Counted from the stretch's first letter, positions 8,345 to 16,752 are shown. The stretch is DNA of 64,000 bases from Cellulosimicrobium cellulans (GCF_016921195.1 NZ_JAFGYF010000002.1:558001-622000), one strand, 5' to 3'. Made by a program: numbers and translations. The notes: a model not told the origin generated them from the letters alone.

Positions 8345-10507
8345 ATGAGCGCACCGACCGACACCACGCCCACCACCTCCGCGGACGCGACGAAGGACAC
8401 CGCGCGCGGGGAGCGCGTCACGCACTCGCTCGTGCGCGACGTCGCGCTCCCCGGCGGGACGGGCACGCTCGCCTTGCTCACGCTCGACAACGGGCTCGAC
8501 CACACCAAGCCGACGACGCTCGGTCCCGAGGGCCTCGCGGAGCTGCACACGGCTCTCGAGGCGCTCCAGCGCCGCGCAGCCGACGGCGAGATCGTCGCCG
8601 TCGCCGTCACGGGCAAGCCGTACTTCCTCGCCGCGGGCGCGGACCTCACGCAGGCCGCGGCCGTCCAGGTGCGCGACGACGCGCTCGCGCTCGGCCGCGC
8701 CGGGCACGCCGCGTACACGCTGCTCCAGGACATGGGCGTGCCGACGTTCGCGTTCGTCAACGGCGTCGCCCTCGGCGGCGGCCTCGAGATCGCGCTGAAC
8801 TGCACGTACCGCACCGTCGCGTCCGACGCCGGTGCGCTCGCGCTACCCGAGGTCGGCCTGGGCCTGGTCCCCGGCTGGGGCGGCGCCTACCTCGTGCCGC
8901 GCCTGCTCGGCGTCGAGAAGGCGATGGACGTCATCCTCGCCCGCCCGGCCGCGAACAAGCCGTTCAAGGCGAAGGAGGCGTACGAGATCGGGCTCGTCGA
9001 CGCGCTCTTCGAGGCGCCCGACTTCCTCGAGTCCTCGCTGCGCTGGGCCGAGGCGGTGCTGCGCGGCGAGATCGTCGTCGAGCGGCGCGAGCTCGACCCG
9101 CAGCCCGTGTGGGACGCGGTCGTCGCCGGGACGCGCCAGCGCCTCGACGCCGTGGTCGCGGGCTCGCGCCCCGCCCCGTACCGCGCGCTCGACCTCGTCG
9201 CGGCCGCCCGCACGGCGACGCGCGAGGAGGCGTTCGCGGCCGAGGACGAGGCCCTCGCGGACCTCATCATGAGCGACGAGATGCGCGCGAGCGTCTACGC
9301 GTTCCAGCTCGTCTCGAAGGGCAAGCGGCCCCAGGGCGCGCCCGACGCGAAACTCGCCCGCCCCGTCACCCGCGTGGGGATCGTCGGCGCGGGGCTCATG
9401 GCCGCGCAGATAGCGCTGCTGTTCGCCCAGCGCCTCCAGGTGCCGGTCGTCATGCGCGACCTCGACCAGGAGCGCGTCGACAAGGGCCTCGGCTACGTGC
9501 GCTCGACGGTCGAGAAGCTCGTCGGCTCGGGCCGCATGTCCGCGGACACCGGCGCGCGCATCGTCGGCTCGGTGCACGGCACGACCGAGCTCGGCGACTT
9601 CGCGGGCTGCGACGTCGTCATCGAGGCGGTCACGGAGATCCTCGGGCTGAAGAAGAAGGTCTTCGCCGAGCTCGAGGGCGTGATCTCGCCCGAGGCCGTG
9701 CTGCTGACGAACACCTCCGCGCTCTCGATCACCGAGATGGCGGCCGACCTGCAGCACCCCGAGCGCGTCGTCGGGATGCACTTCTTCAACCCCGTCGCCC
9801 AGATGCCGCTCGTGGAGATCATCCAGGCGGCCAAGACCGACGACGCCGCGCTCGCCACGGCGTTCGCGATGACGAAGAAGCTGCGCAAGACGGCCGTGCT
9901 CGTCGCCGACCGTCCCGGCTTCGTCGTCAACCGCCTGCTCATCCTGCTCATGGGCAAGATCGTCGAGGCGGTCGAGAACGGCACGTCCGTCGAGGTCGCG
10001 GACCGCGCGGTCGCACCGCTCGGCCTGCCGATGCCGCCGTTCGCGCTGTTCGACCTCGTCGGCCCGGCCGTCGGCCTGCACGTCCTCACGTCGCTCCGCG
10101 AGGACCTGGGCGACCGGTTCCCCGAGTCACCCGGGCTCCAGCGCATCGTCGACGAGCAGATCCCCGTGGTGCTCGACGCGCCCAAGGGCCTGCCCAAGCC
10201 CGTCGACCCGGCGATCCAGCGCGTGTTCGGCACCGGCGAGGCCGGCGGCCCGGGTGCGCTCGACGAGGCGGGCGTCCTCGACTCGGTCCTCACCGCGCTC
10301 ACGCAGGAGATCGGGCTCATGCTCGACGAGGGCGTGGTCGCGAGCCCGTCGCAGATCGACCTGTGCATGATCCTCGGCGCCGGGTGGGGCTTCCACCTGG
10401 GCGGCATCACGCCGTACCTCGACCGCACGGGGTACAGCGAGAAGGTCCTGGGCCGCCGGTTCCTGCCCGACGGCGCAGCAAACGTCCCGGCAGCACCACA
10501 CACCTGA
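8345..10507 (+). CDS. fadB: Fatty-acid oxidation multifunctional enzyme (enoyl-CoA hydratase / 3-hydroxyacyl-CoA dehydrogenase)
   Basis: The 720-residue fusion hydrates enoyl-CoA and oxidises 3-hydroxyacyl-CoA with NAD+. Residues about 45-260 are a crotonase domain with FVNGVALGGGLEIALNC (oxyanion hole) and EVGLGLVPGWGGAYLVPRL. Residues about 340-530 form the NAD-binding domain: VGIVGAGLMAAQIALLFAQ, where the third Gly of the fingerprint is Ala, then VVGMHFFNPVAQMPLVEI with the catalytic His. Two C-terminal dehydrogenase domains complete it (RPGFVVNRLL and around residue 640). It directly follows fadA and should act with it. A very long hairpin lies just after the stop. Confidence 0.95.
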   Translation: MSAPTDTTPTTSADATKDTARGERVTHSLVRDVALPGGTGTLALLTLDNGLDHTKPTTLGPEGLAELHTALEALQRRAADGEIVAVAVTGKPYFLAAGADLTQAAAVQVRDDALALGRAGHAAYTLLQDMGVPTFAFVNGVALGGGLEIALNCTYRTVASDAGALALPEVGLGLVPGWGGAYLVPRLLGVEKAMDVILARPAANKPFKAKEAYEIGLVDALFEAPDFLESSLRWAEAVLRGEIVVERRELDPQPVWDAVVAGTRQRLDAVVAGSRPAPYRALDLVAAARTATREEAFAAEDEALADLIMSDEMRASVYAFQLVSKGKRPQGAPDAKLARPVTRVGIVGAGLMAAQIALLFAQRLQVPVVMRDLDQERVDKGLGYVRSTVEKLVGSGRMSADTGARIVGSVHGTTELGDFAGCDVVIEAVTEILGLKKKVFAELEGVISPEAVLLTNTSALSITEMAADLQHPERVVGMHFFNPVAQMPLVEIIQAAKTDDAALATAFAMTKKLRKTAVLVADRPGFVVNRLLILLMGKIVEAVENGTSVEVADRAVAPLGLPMPPFALFDLVGPAVGLHVLTSLREDLGDRFPESPGLQRIVDEQIPVVLDAPKGLPKPVDPAIQRVFGTGEAGGPGALDEAGVLDSVLTALTQEIGLMLDEGVVASPSQIDLCMILGAGWGFHLGGITPYLDRTGYSEKVLGRRFLPDGAANVPAAPHT

Positions 10508-10517
10508 TCACCACCCT

Positions 10518-10581
10518 CCGCCGAGCATGCGGTTGTCGCCCGTCCCGAGTGCGGGACGGGCGACAACCGCATGCTCGGCGG
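10518..10581 (+). terminator. Perfect 30-bp hairpin after fadB
   Basis: The arms 10518-10547 and 10552-10581 are exact reverse complements over 30 bp, separated by the 4-nt loop AGTG, starting 10 bp after the fadB stop. This is far longer than needed for termination; see findings. Confidence 0.75.
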
Positions 10582-10706
10582 TCGACAAGGTCATCCTCGG
10601 TCGGCGACCTGGGATGGAGCCTTTCCTCTGGTCGCCCGTCCGTGGTCGTACGACGACCGCGCGGAGGTTCCGCTCGCGGCCCGATCCGCCGCCGTCGCGC
10701 GCTCCG

Positions 10707-10712
10707 TAGCGT
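10707..10712 (+). promoter_or_regulatory. -10 element TAGCGT, leaderless start of the lipoprotein gene
   Basis: TAGCGT ends 7 nt before the ATG at 10720. The 125 bp between the fadB hairpin and this element hold nothing else I recognise. Confidence 0.5.
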
Positions 10713-10719
10713 CGTGGGC

Positions 10720-11292
10720 ATGACGAACCGCACCCCCGCCCAGCCCGCCACCGACCTCCCCCTGACCACGACCCCGCGCGGCACGACCGAGCGCCGAATG
10801 CTCGGCGCCCTCACGCTCGCCGCCGGTGCCGCCCTCCTCCTGTCCGCGTGCGGGAGCATCGGCGAGGCGGTCGCCGAGAACCGCGCCGGCCACACGACGA
10901 CGTACGAGTTCGCGACCGGGAAGGCAGGCAAGGCCGACGCGGTGCTTCCTGACTGGGTCCCCGACTCCGCCACCGACGTGCGCGAGGTGGTCCGCACGAC
11001 GGGCGACGAGCGGATCCTCACGATGACGGCCGATCTCGGCGCGCTGCCCGAGAGCTGCACCCCCGTCTCGGCGCAGCACCCCCTGGAGCCGCGGCCCGAG
11101 CGCGGCGAGCTGACCGCCGCCGACTACCGGACGGCGGCGACGCTCGAGGCGTCGTGGTGGGAGGAGGGCACCGAGCAGTCCGCGACCGCGATGTGCGGGA
11201 CGTGGTGGGTCGGCTCGCGCGACGGCGCGCTGTTCGGGTTCACGCCCGAGCTGAAGATCGTCGAGATCGAGGACCAGCCCGACCGAGGCTGA
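10720..11292 (+). CDS. Predicted secreted lipoprotein of unknown function
   Basis: The protein has 190 residues. A positively charged N-terminus (TTERR) precedes a hydrophobic stretch (MLGALTLAAGAALLL) and the lipobox LSAC, with Cys at about residue 46, so it should be exported and lipid-anchored to the outer face of the membrane. The roughly 27 residues before the signal core are longer than usual; the Met at MLGAL could be an alternative start, but the leaderless promoter supports 10720. The mature part has no motif I can assign. WWEEGTEQSATAMCGTWWVG hints at a small beta-rich domain. It converges on the PIG-L gene with a 1-bp gap. Confidence 0.75.
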   Translation: MTNRTPAQPATDLPLTTTPRGTTERRMLGALTLAAGAALLLSACGSIGEAVAENRAGHTTTYEFATGKAGKADAVLPDWVPDSATDVREVVRTTGDERILTMTADLGALPESCTPVSAQHPLEPRPERGELTAADYRTAATLEASWWEEGTEQSATAMCGTWWVGSRDGALFGFTPELKIVEIEDQPDRG

Positions 11293-11293
11293 G

Positions 11294-12049
11294 TCAGTCC
11301 TCCCAGCCCATGCGCAGGACCTCGAACGCGACCGCGTGCGTGACGCCCATGCGCTCGCCCGTGGGCGCGCTCATGGACGCGAGGAACGCGGCCGGGTCGA
11401 AGTCCGCCCAGCCGAGGCCGTCGAGATAGGCCGCGTGCGCGCGCAGCGACGCGACCCCCGCGTCGAACGTCGCGCTCACGTCCACGCCGTGCGCGGCGTC
11501 GGGCGAGGCCGCGACCCAGACCTGGCGCACGCCGCCCCAGGGCTCGATCCCGTCCGACTCGACCTGCTCGCGGAACACCCACCGGTTCCCCGCGTCGCGC
11601 ACGGCGTCGACGACGGCGCGCCCGGTCGCGATGTGGTCCGCCTGGTTGAGCATCCCGCCCGGGAACGTCTCGCGGTAGTTCCCCGTGATCACGACGTCGG
11701 GCCGGTGGCGCCGGATCGCTCCGGCGATCGCCCTCCGGAGCGGCAGCCCGTACTCGAGCACGCCGTCCGGCAGCCCGAGGAACTCGACCTCCTCGACACC
11801 GACGATCCGCGCGGACTCGATCTCCTCGGCCTCGCGCACGCGGCGCGCCTCGTCGGGGTCCATGCCGTCGATGCCGGCCTCGCCGCTCGTCACCATGCAG
11901 TAGACGACCCGCTTGCCCTGACCCGTCCACCGCGCGACCGCCGCCGCGGCACCGAACTCCATGTCGTCGGGATGGGCGACGACGGCCAGCGCCGTGGACC
12001 AGTCCTCGGGCAGCGGGGTGAGCGGGGGCAGGGCGTCCGTCGCGGTCAT
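11294..12049 (-). CDS. PIG-L family zinc deacetylase
   Basis: The 251-residue protein carries the LmbE/PIG-L signature AVVAHPDDMEFGA, which supplies His and Asp zinc/catalytic residues, and NQADHIATG with the third zinc-binding His. Known members include MshB and Mca, which act in mycothiol metabolism, and GlcNAc-phosphatidylinositol deacetylases. The substrate here is not clear, as it lacks linkage to mycothiol genes. ITGNYRETFPGGMLNQ resembles family members of unassigned role. The ATG at 12049 has a TAGCGT -10 six nt upstream. Its stop lies 1 bp from that of the convergent lipoprotein gene, leaving no room for a separate terminator. Confidence 0.87.
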   Translation of the reverse strand: MTATDALPPLTPLPEDWSTALAVVAHPDDMEFGAAAAVARWTGQGKRVVYCMVTSGEAGIDGMDPDEARRVREAEEIESARIVGVEEVEFLGLPDGVLEYGLPLRRAIAGAIRRHRPDVVITGNYRETFPGGMLNQADHIATGRAVVDAVRDAGNRWVFREQVESDGIEPWGGVRQVWVAASPDAAHGVDVSATFDAGVASLRAHAAYLDGLGWADFDPAAFLASMSAPTGERMGVTHAVAFEVLRMGWED

Positions 12050-12055
12050 GACGCC

Positions 12056-12061
12056 ACGCTA
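12056..12061 (-). promoter_or_regulatory. -10 element TAGCGT, leaderless start of the PIG-L gene
   Basis: The minus-strand TAGCGT is followed by GGCGTC and then the ATG at 12049. Confidence 0.5.
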
Positions 12062-12108
12062 TGCCGTGCCGCACCGGCGGGCGCGTCGACCGGGTGCACG
12101 GCACCGCG

Positions 12109-14373
12109 TCAGCGCTCGACCGGTTCGTCCTCCACGACGGCGCCGACGAAGGGCGCGTCCTCGACGGACGTGACGGCCGGGTCGACGAACAGCCGGGCGC
12201 GCTCGGCGTCGACCACGGCGCGCGCGAGCGAGGCCTCGGAGACGTCGACCGCGCCCGCGACCTCCTCGGCGAGCGCGCTGCGGCGTGCATAGGCGTCGAA
12301 CAGCCGGGCCTTCGTCCCGAGGAGGCGCACGAGGTGCTCGTCGACGCTGTCGACGGTGAGCAAGCGGTGCACCTGGACGGTCTCGACCTGCCCCATGCGG
12401 TGGGCGCGCGCGACGGCCTGCGCCTCGGTCGTGGGCTTGGTCTGCGGCTCGCACAGGACCACCACGGACGCCGCCTGGAGGTTGAGACCCACTCCCCCGA
12501 CGTCGATCTGGCTGACGAGCACGCGCGGGTCCTCGGCCGCGGTGAAGTCGTCGACGATCGTCTGGCGCGTAGGGGCGGGTACGGAGCCGGTGAGGGGCGG
12601 GAGGGCGAGGTCGCCGAGCGCGCGCACGACCACGTCCACGACGTCCCGGAAGTACGAGAACACCACGACCTTGCGCCCGTTGTCGGACGCCTCGCGCGCG
12701 ATCTCGACGAGCCGGCGCAGCTTCGCCGAGTCCTCGGGGTGCTCGACGGCGAACGCGGCCCGCCGCATCGCCATGAACGACCCTGCCGCGACGGCCTCCC
12801 GGTACGCGGCGCCGTCGACCGCGCCGAGCCGCTCCCACTCGTCGACCTGCACGAGCTCGGGCAGCTCCTCGAGCACGTCCTCGGCGTTGCGGCGCAGGTA
12901 GGCGGGCGCGACGGCGTGGCGGAACGCGTCGGGGCCGGCGGCGCCGTGCGCGGCGTCGAGCCGTGCCGCGAGCTCGGGCTGGAGGTAGCCCAGCAGGGTG
13001 CGGAACTCCTCGACCCGGTTCTCCATGGGGGTGCCGGTGAGCAGGAGCACGTGCTCGGTCGTCCGCGCGAGGGCCGCGACGGCCACGGACCGCTTGGCGA
13101 GCGGGTTCTTCACGTAGTGCGCCTCGTCCACGACGAGCACCGCCGGCGCCGCCGCCGCGAACGCCTCGGTCCCCGCGCGCCGCAGGCCCGCGAAGGTCAC
13201 GACCGCGACGCCGCCCCCGGCGCGCCACGCCGCGGCCGCCTCCTCCCGGTCCTCGCCGTGGACGGCGTGCACCGGGAGGCTCGCGTGCGCGCGCAGCTCG
13301 CGCACCCAGTTCTCCAGCACGCTCGCCGGGCACACGACCAGCGCGTGCGTCGCGCCGTGCGCGAGGAGGTGCGCGACGACCGCGATCGCCTGGACGGTCT
13401 TGCCGAGCCCCATCTCGTCGCCCAGGACGACGCGCCGCTGCGCGAGCGCGAAGCGCGCCCCGAACGCCTGGTAGCCGCGCAGCGAGACCCCCAGCAGCGA
13501 CTCGTCGAGAGCCTGCGTCTGCACGCGGTCCACGAGCTCGGTGGGCAGGTGCCCGGCCGCGGCGGCGACGTCGCGGCCCGTCGGGGCGACGCCGTCGAGC
13601 AGCGCGTAGTACGCCGCGGACCGGCGGCGGAAGTCCTCCCAGACGTCGTAGGGGCGCGCGGGCTCGGCCAGGAGCTCGACGACGCGACGCGCCTCCTCGG
13701 CGAGTCCCGTCGCTCGCGCCCGCTCGGCGACCGCGGCGAGCACGGTGACCGCTGCGGACGCCCGACGCCGCCGCTCGCCCCAGGCGAGCAGGCGGCGCGG
13801 TCCGCTCGCGGCGACCAGCGCGTCGGCGCGCACGTGCTCGTGCTCCGCGAGCGCGGCCCGCACCTGGTCGCCGTAGCGCGCGACGGCGGCGTCGGCCTGG
13901 TCGAGCGTGTGCAGCGCCTGGACGAGCGCGGTCGCGACCGGGTCCGTCGGCGTGAGGTCGATCCGGAAGCGCAGGCTCTCGCGCACGGCGCGCGCCACCT
14001 GCTCGGCGGCGGCGAGCAGGTGCGTCGCCGTCTGCGGGCCGATCTCGGGGAGCTTCTCCAGCCCGCCGCGACCGAGCCGCGCGACCTCGCCGACCGTCCG
14101 CACGCCCGCGTCCGCGAGCGCCCCGAGCCGCAGGCGCTCACGCGTGACGTCGCGCAGCGACGCGACGTCGACGGTGTCGAGGCGCGCCAGGACCTTCGCC
14201 TCGCGGCTGTCGCCGAACGCGGCGCGCACCTGCTCGCGCGCCGTCCAGGGCGCGGCGGAGAGCGCCGCGAGCAGCACGGCCAGGGCGTCCGCGTCCGCGA
14301 CGACCGCCCGAGCGGTGGCGACGTCGGGCAGCGCCGCGCGCGGCGCGGTCACGCGTGCCAGCGAGCGAGGCAC
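12109..14373 (-). CDS. SNF2-family helicase/ATPase with N-terminal HhH region
   Basis: The 754-residue SF2 ATPase has a complete motor in its C-terminal two thirds: VLGDEMGLGKTVQAI (motif I), VVDEAHYVKNP (motif II), LLLTGTPMENRVEE (motif III), KVVVFSYFRD, and ARAHRMGQVETVQVH (motif VI). The first 300 residues include a helix-hairpin-helix-like stretch (LEKLPEIGPQTATHLL) that may bind DNA. There is no SWIM zinc finger, unlike RapA-type relatives. The listed start is a GTG at 14373; the GTG at 14352 is as likely because it overlaps the Doc stop as GTGA, giving 747 residues. It should translocate on dsDNA to remodel protein-DNA complexes. Role unknown. Confidence 0.88.
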   Translation of the reverse strand: MPRSLARVTAPRAALPDVATARAVVADADALAVLLAALSAAPWTAREQVRAAFGDSREAKVLARLDTVDVASLRDVTRERLRLGALADAGVRTVGEVARLGRGGLEKLPEIGPQTATHLLAAAEQVARAVRESLRFRIDLTPTDPVATALVQALHTLDQADAAVARYGDQVRAALAEHEHVRADALVAASGPRRLLAWGERRRRASAAVTVLAAVAERARATGLAEEARRVVELLAEPARPYDVWEDFRRRSAAYYALLDGVAPTGRDVAAAAGHLPTELVDRVQTQALDESLLGVSLRGYQAFGARFALAQRRVVLGDEMGLGKTVQAIAVVAHLLAHGATHALVVCPASVLENWVRELRAHASLPVHAVHGEDREEAAAAWRAGGGVAVVTFAGLRRAGTEAFAAAAPAVLVVDEAHYVKNPLAKRSVAVAALARTTEHVLLLTGTPMENRVEEFRTLLGYLQPELAARLDAAHGAAGPDAFRHAVAPAYLRRNAEDVLEELPELVQVDEWERLGAVDGAAYREAVAAGSFMAMRRAAFAVEHPEDSAKLRRLVEIAREASDNGRKVVVFSYFRDVVDVVVRALGDLALPPLTGSVPAPTRQTIVDDFTAAEDPRVLVSQIDVGGVGLNLQAASVVVLCEPQTKPTTEAQAVARAHRMGQVETVQVHRLLTVDSVDEHLVRLLGTKARLFDAYARRSALAEEVAGAVDVSEASLARAVVDAERARLFVDPAVTSVEDAPFVGAVVEDEPVER

Positions 14374-14738
14374 TCGGCGACGTACGTCACGTCGTGCGTC
14401 GAGCCGTCGGCGATCGACATCGTCAGCTCGTACACGTCGTCGTGAGGAGCACGCAGCGCGACACCGTTCATGCCGTAGAACACGACGACGGCGACGAGAC
14501 CGAGCCGCTTGTTGCCGTCGACGAGCGCGTGGTTCTGGACGACGGAGAGCATCAGCGCGGCCGCCTTCAGGTCGAGCGACGGGTACGCCTCCTCACCGAA
14601 CATCGAGGCGCGAGGACGATGCACGGCCGAGTCGAGCGCACCCCAGTCGCGGACGACCGGTTCCGCCCGGAGCAGCGCGCGCGCCGCCGCGAGCAGGTCC
14701 CCCACCTCGAGGTACTCGACCTCTCGCGACTCGACCAC
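14349..14738 (-). CDS. Doc/Fic-family toxin of a toxin-antitoxin pair
   Basis: The 129-residue protein carries the Fic core as HALVDGNKRLGLVAV. Doc proteins have the form HxFx(D/A)GNKR and phosphorylate EF-Tu, using the conserved His and Asp; here Phe is replaced by Leu at the third position, while His, Asp, Gly-Asn-Lys and Arg are kept. The length suits Doc (about 126) rather than larger AMPylating Fic proteins. The GTG at 14738 lies 1 nt after the antitoxin stop, and its own stop overlaps a possible helicase start, so antitoxin, toxin and helicase look like one transcript. Confidence 0.85.
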   Translation of the reverse strand: MVESREVEYLEVGDLLAAARALLRAEPVVRDWGALDSAVHRPRASMFGEEAYPSLDLKAAALMLSVVQNHALVDGNKRLGLVAVVVFYGMNGVALRAPHDDVYELTMSIADGSTHDVTYVAECLARWHA

Positions 14739-14739
14739 C

Positions 14740-14943
14740 TCAGGCGAGCTTGTCGAGCACGGGTCCGTACTCGCGGATCGCGTCGGCGATCAGTCGATCA
14801 CGGAGGGCGTCGCGCTCTGCGCCGTACCGTCGTACGGCCTCACGGACGATCTCGTTCTGCGAGCGCCCCTCGCGCTCCGCAGCCGCCTCGAGGACGCGCT
14901 TCTCGTCCTCGGTGAACCGCACGACCATCTGGTTGCCGCTCAT
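14740..14943 (-). CDS. Ribbon-helix-helix antitoxin
   Basis: This 67-residue protein has an N-terminal MVVRFTEDEKRVLEAAAERE segment: a short strand then helix, typical of CopG/Arc DNA-binding domains. A basic helix (GRSQNEIVREAVRRYG) follows. The acidic/hydrophobic C-terminus (LIADAIREYGPVLDKLA) likely wraps the toxin active site. It is the first gene of the doc transcript, with GGAGGTGC just before the ATG. A short inverted repeat upstream (14959-14971) is a natural autoregulation site. Confidence 0.8.
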   Translation of the reverse strand: MSGNQMVVRFTEDEKRVLEAAAEREGRSQNEIVREAVRRYGAERDALRDRLIADAIREYGPVLDKLA

Positions 14944-14958
14944 CCCGCACCTCCCGAC

Positions 14959-14971
14959 GTGGTATCACCAC
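14959..14971 (-). promoter_or_regulatory. Candidate operator of the antitoxin promoter
   Basis: The inverted repeat GTGGT-ATC-ACCAC sits 16-28 bp upstream of the antitoxin ATG, beside GATAC-type -10 sequences. Arms are only 5 bp, so this is tentative. Confidence 0.4.
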
Positions 14972-15007
14972 AGTATCGCCCCCGGCCGCAGGTACGCTCC
15001 GGCACCC

Positions 15008-15628
15008 TCACGACGACGTGCCGACCTCCGCCGACCAGCGCTCCATCCGGGACTGCGCCGCGTCGAGGAACGCCGTCTTGTCGCGCGTGTAGTCGTCGTA
15101 GTCGTCGGCGTCCGCGTGGCGCTCGGCGAGGCTGCGCTTCGTCGCCTCGTACGCCGCGGCCTCGGCGGGGACGGCGCGCAGCCAGTCGCGGAACGCGACG
15201 ACGTACGCCGCGAACGGGGAGTCGAGACGCCGGACGTGCAGGATCACGGGCGGCTCGTCGTCGTCACCCGGGCGGGTGAGCAGGCGCTTGGCGTAGAGCT
15301 CGGGGGCGGGGTCGGCGCCCGGACGCGGGACGTCCCGGTACACGCCGGGCGAGTCGGGGCGCGCCCCGCGCTCGATCGAGAACCCGAGCGGCCCGAGCGC
15401 GGCGGCGAGCTCCGCCTCGGAGGGCAGCGGCGCGACGCGCACCTGGAGGTCGATGATCGGCTTCGCCGCGAGCCCGGGGACGGCCGTCGACCCGATGTGC
15501 TCGACGACGACCGGACCCGTGCCGTCGAGGCTCGCGAGGTCGGCGAGCGCGGCGGCGACGCGTTCCGTCCAGCGCCTCCCGGCGTCGGTCCATCGGGGGT
15601 CGTGGGCGTCGACGGTCGCTGCAGGCAC
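15008..15628 (-). CDS. GrpB family protein (nucleotidyltransferase-like)
   Basis: The 206-residue protein shows the GrpB signature VEHIGSTAVPGLAAKPIIDL, a GS-x-D-like nucleotidyltransferase fold segment with a conserved Gly-Ser and Asp. This is followed by ELYAKRLLTR and HVRRLDSPFAAYVVAFRDWL. The same domain is fused to dephospho-CoA kinase in some actinobacteria, but its own activity is not established. The GTG at 15628 has TAGGGT six nt upstream. It is a single-gene unit between the antitoxin and the pfl operon. Confidence 0.87.
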   Translation of the reverse strand: MPAATVDAHDPRWTDAGRRWTERVAAALADLASLDGTGPVVVEHIGSTAVPGLAAKPIIDLQVRVAPLPSEAELAAALGPLGFSIERGARPDSPGVYRDVPRPGADPAPELYAKRLLTRPGDDDEPPVILHVRRLDSPFAAYVVAFRDWLRAVPAEAAAYEATKRSLAERHADADDYDDYTRDKTAFLDAAQSRMERWSAEVGTSS

Positions 15629-15634
15629 CCGCGC

Positions 15635-15640
15635 ACCCTA
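15635..15640 (-). promoter_or_regulatory. -10 element TAGGGT, leaderless start of the GrpB gene
   Basis: The minus-strand TAGGGT is followed by GCGCGG and then GTG at 15628. Confidence 0.5.
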
Positions 15641-15671
15641 CGGCCCGACCCCGCCCCGGGGAGCGCGTACC

Positions 15672-15734
15672 CGCCGAGACGTGAGAAGCGGCCCGGGAGC
15701 ACGGCGGTCGGGGGCCACTTCTCACGTCTCGGCG
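15672..15734 (-). terminator. Long hairpin after pflA
   Basis: A 23-bp inverted repeat (15672-15694 with 15712-15734) has a single C/A mismatch and a 17-nt loop. It lies 26 bp beyond the pflA stop and ends the pflB-pflA transcript. The stem core is GAGACGTGAGAAG. Confidence 0.65.
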
Positions 15735-15759
15735 AGCGGGCGCTCGTCGGCGGGTCGGG

Positions 15760-16752
15760 TCAGTACGTCGTCAGGCCGTGGGCGCGGAACTGGTCGCGCA
15801 CGCGCTCGGTGAGCTCGGCCGAGGGCGCGGGCGTGTCGTCGAGCTCGTAGGTGCGCCCGAGCGCGTCCCACTTGTCGCGGCCCATCTGGTGGAAGGGCAG
15901 CACCTCGACGCGCGTCACCGTGCCGGGCCGGATCGCGTTGAGCGACGCCGCGTACGCGGCGACCTTCTCGACGTTGTCCGGGTCGTCGGTGAGGCCCGGG
16001 ACGAGCACGAAGCGCACCCAGACCACGGGCGCGTGGCCGGTGAGCCCGCGCTCGGCGATCCGCCGCCCGAACCGCAGGGTCGGCTCGAGGTCGCGGCTCG
16101 TCACCTTCTTGTAGGTGTCCGGGTCGCCGGACTTCACGTCGAGCAGCACGAGGTCGGTGTCGTCGAGCATCGCGTCGGTCGCGTTCGCGCCGAGGAAGCC
16201 GGACGTGTCGAGCGCGGTGTGCACGCCCATCGCCTTCGCGCCGCGCAGGACGCGCGCCGCGAACGCGGGCTGCATGAGCACCTCGCCGCCCGAGAGCGTG
16301 ACCCCTCCGTGCGTGGCCCGGAAGACGGGCAGGTAGCGCCGGACGCGCCCGAGGAGCTCGTCCGCCGTGACGGGCCTGCCGTCCTTCATCGCGAACGTGT
16401 CGGGGTTGTGGCAGTACAGGCACCGCAGCGGGCACCCGTTGAGGAACACCGTGAGGCGGGTCCCCGGCCCGTCCACGGCGGTGACGAGCTCCCAGGAGTG
16501 GACCGAGCCGAGCTCGCCCGCGCGCATCGCCGCGAGCTTGTCGGCCCGGTCCACGTCCGCGACCGTCAGCCCGTCCAGGCCCGCGCCGGCCCGGCGCGCG
16601 TGGCCCACGGGCGTGACCGACGCCGCGGGCTCGGCCGCGGAGGCCGGGGTGCCCGGGACGTCGAGGCGCGTGGCGTCGTCGGGCAGGGTGCCCCCGGCGA
16701 CGCCGCACCCGCGCGACGGGCGAACGGCGGGGCCGGGAAGGGTGACGGTCAT
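15760..16752 (-). CDS. pflA: Pyruvate formate-lyase activating enzyme (radical SAM)
   Basis: The 330-residue radical SAM enzyme installs the glycyl radical on PflB under anaerobic conditions. The cluster motif CPLRCLYCHNPDTF gives the CxxxCxxC triad, and TLSGGEVLMQ is the SAM-binding GGE. It has about 75 Ala/Pro-rich residues ahead of the usual N-terminus (HSWELVTAVDGPGTR), so it is longer than the roughly 245-residue E. coli form. The ATG at 16752 has GAGGAG seven nt before it, supporting the long form; an internal ATG at 16527 lacks one. It lies 20 bp downstream of pflB in the same orientation. Confidence 0.93.
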   Translation of the reverse strand: MTVTLPGPAVRPSRGCGVAGGTLPDDATRLDVPGTPASAAEPAASVTPVGHARRAGAGLDGLTVADVDRADKLAAMRAGELGSVHSWELVTAVDGPGTRLTVFLNGCPLRCLYCHNPDTFAMKDGRPVTADELLGRVRRYLPVFRATHGGVTLSGGEVLMQPAFAARVLRGAKAMGVHTALDTSGFLGANATDAMLDDTDLVLLDVKSGDPDTYKKVTSRDLEPTLRFGRRIAERGLTGHAPVVWVRFVLVPGLTDDPDNVEKVAAYAASLNAIRPGTVTRVEVLPFHQMGRDKWDALGRTYELDDTPAPSAELTERVRDQFRAHGLTTY

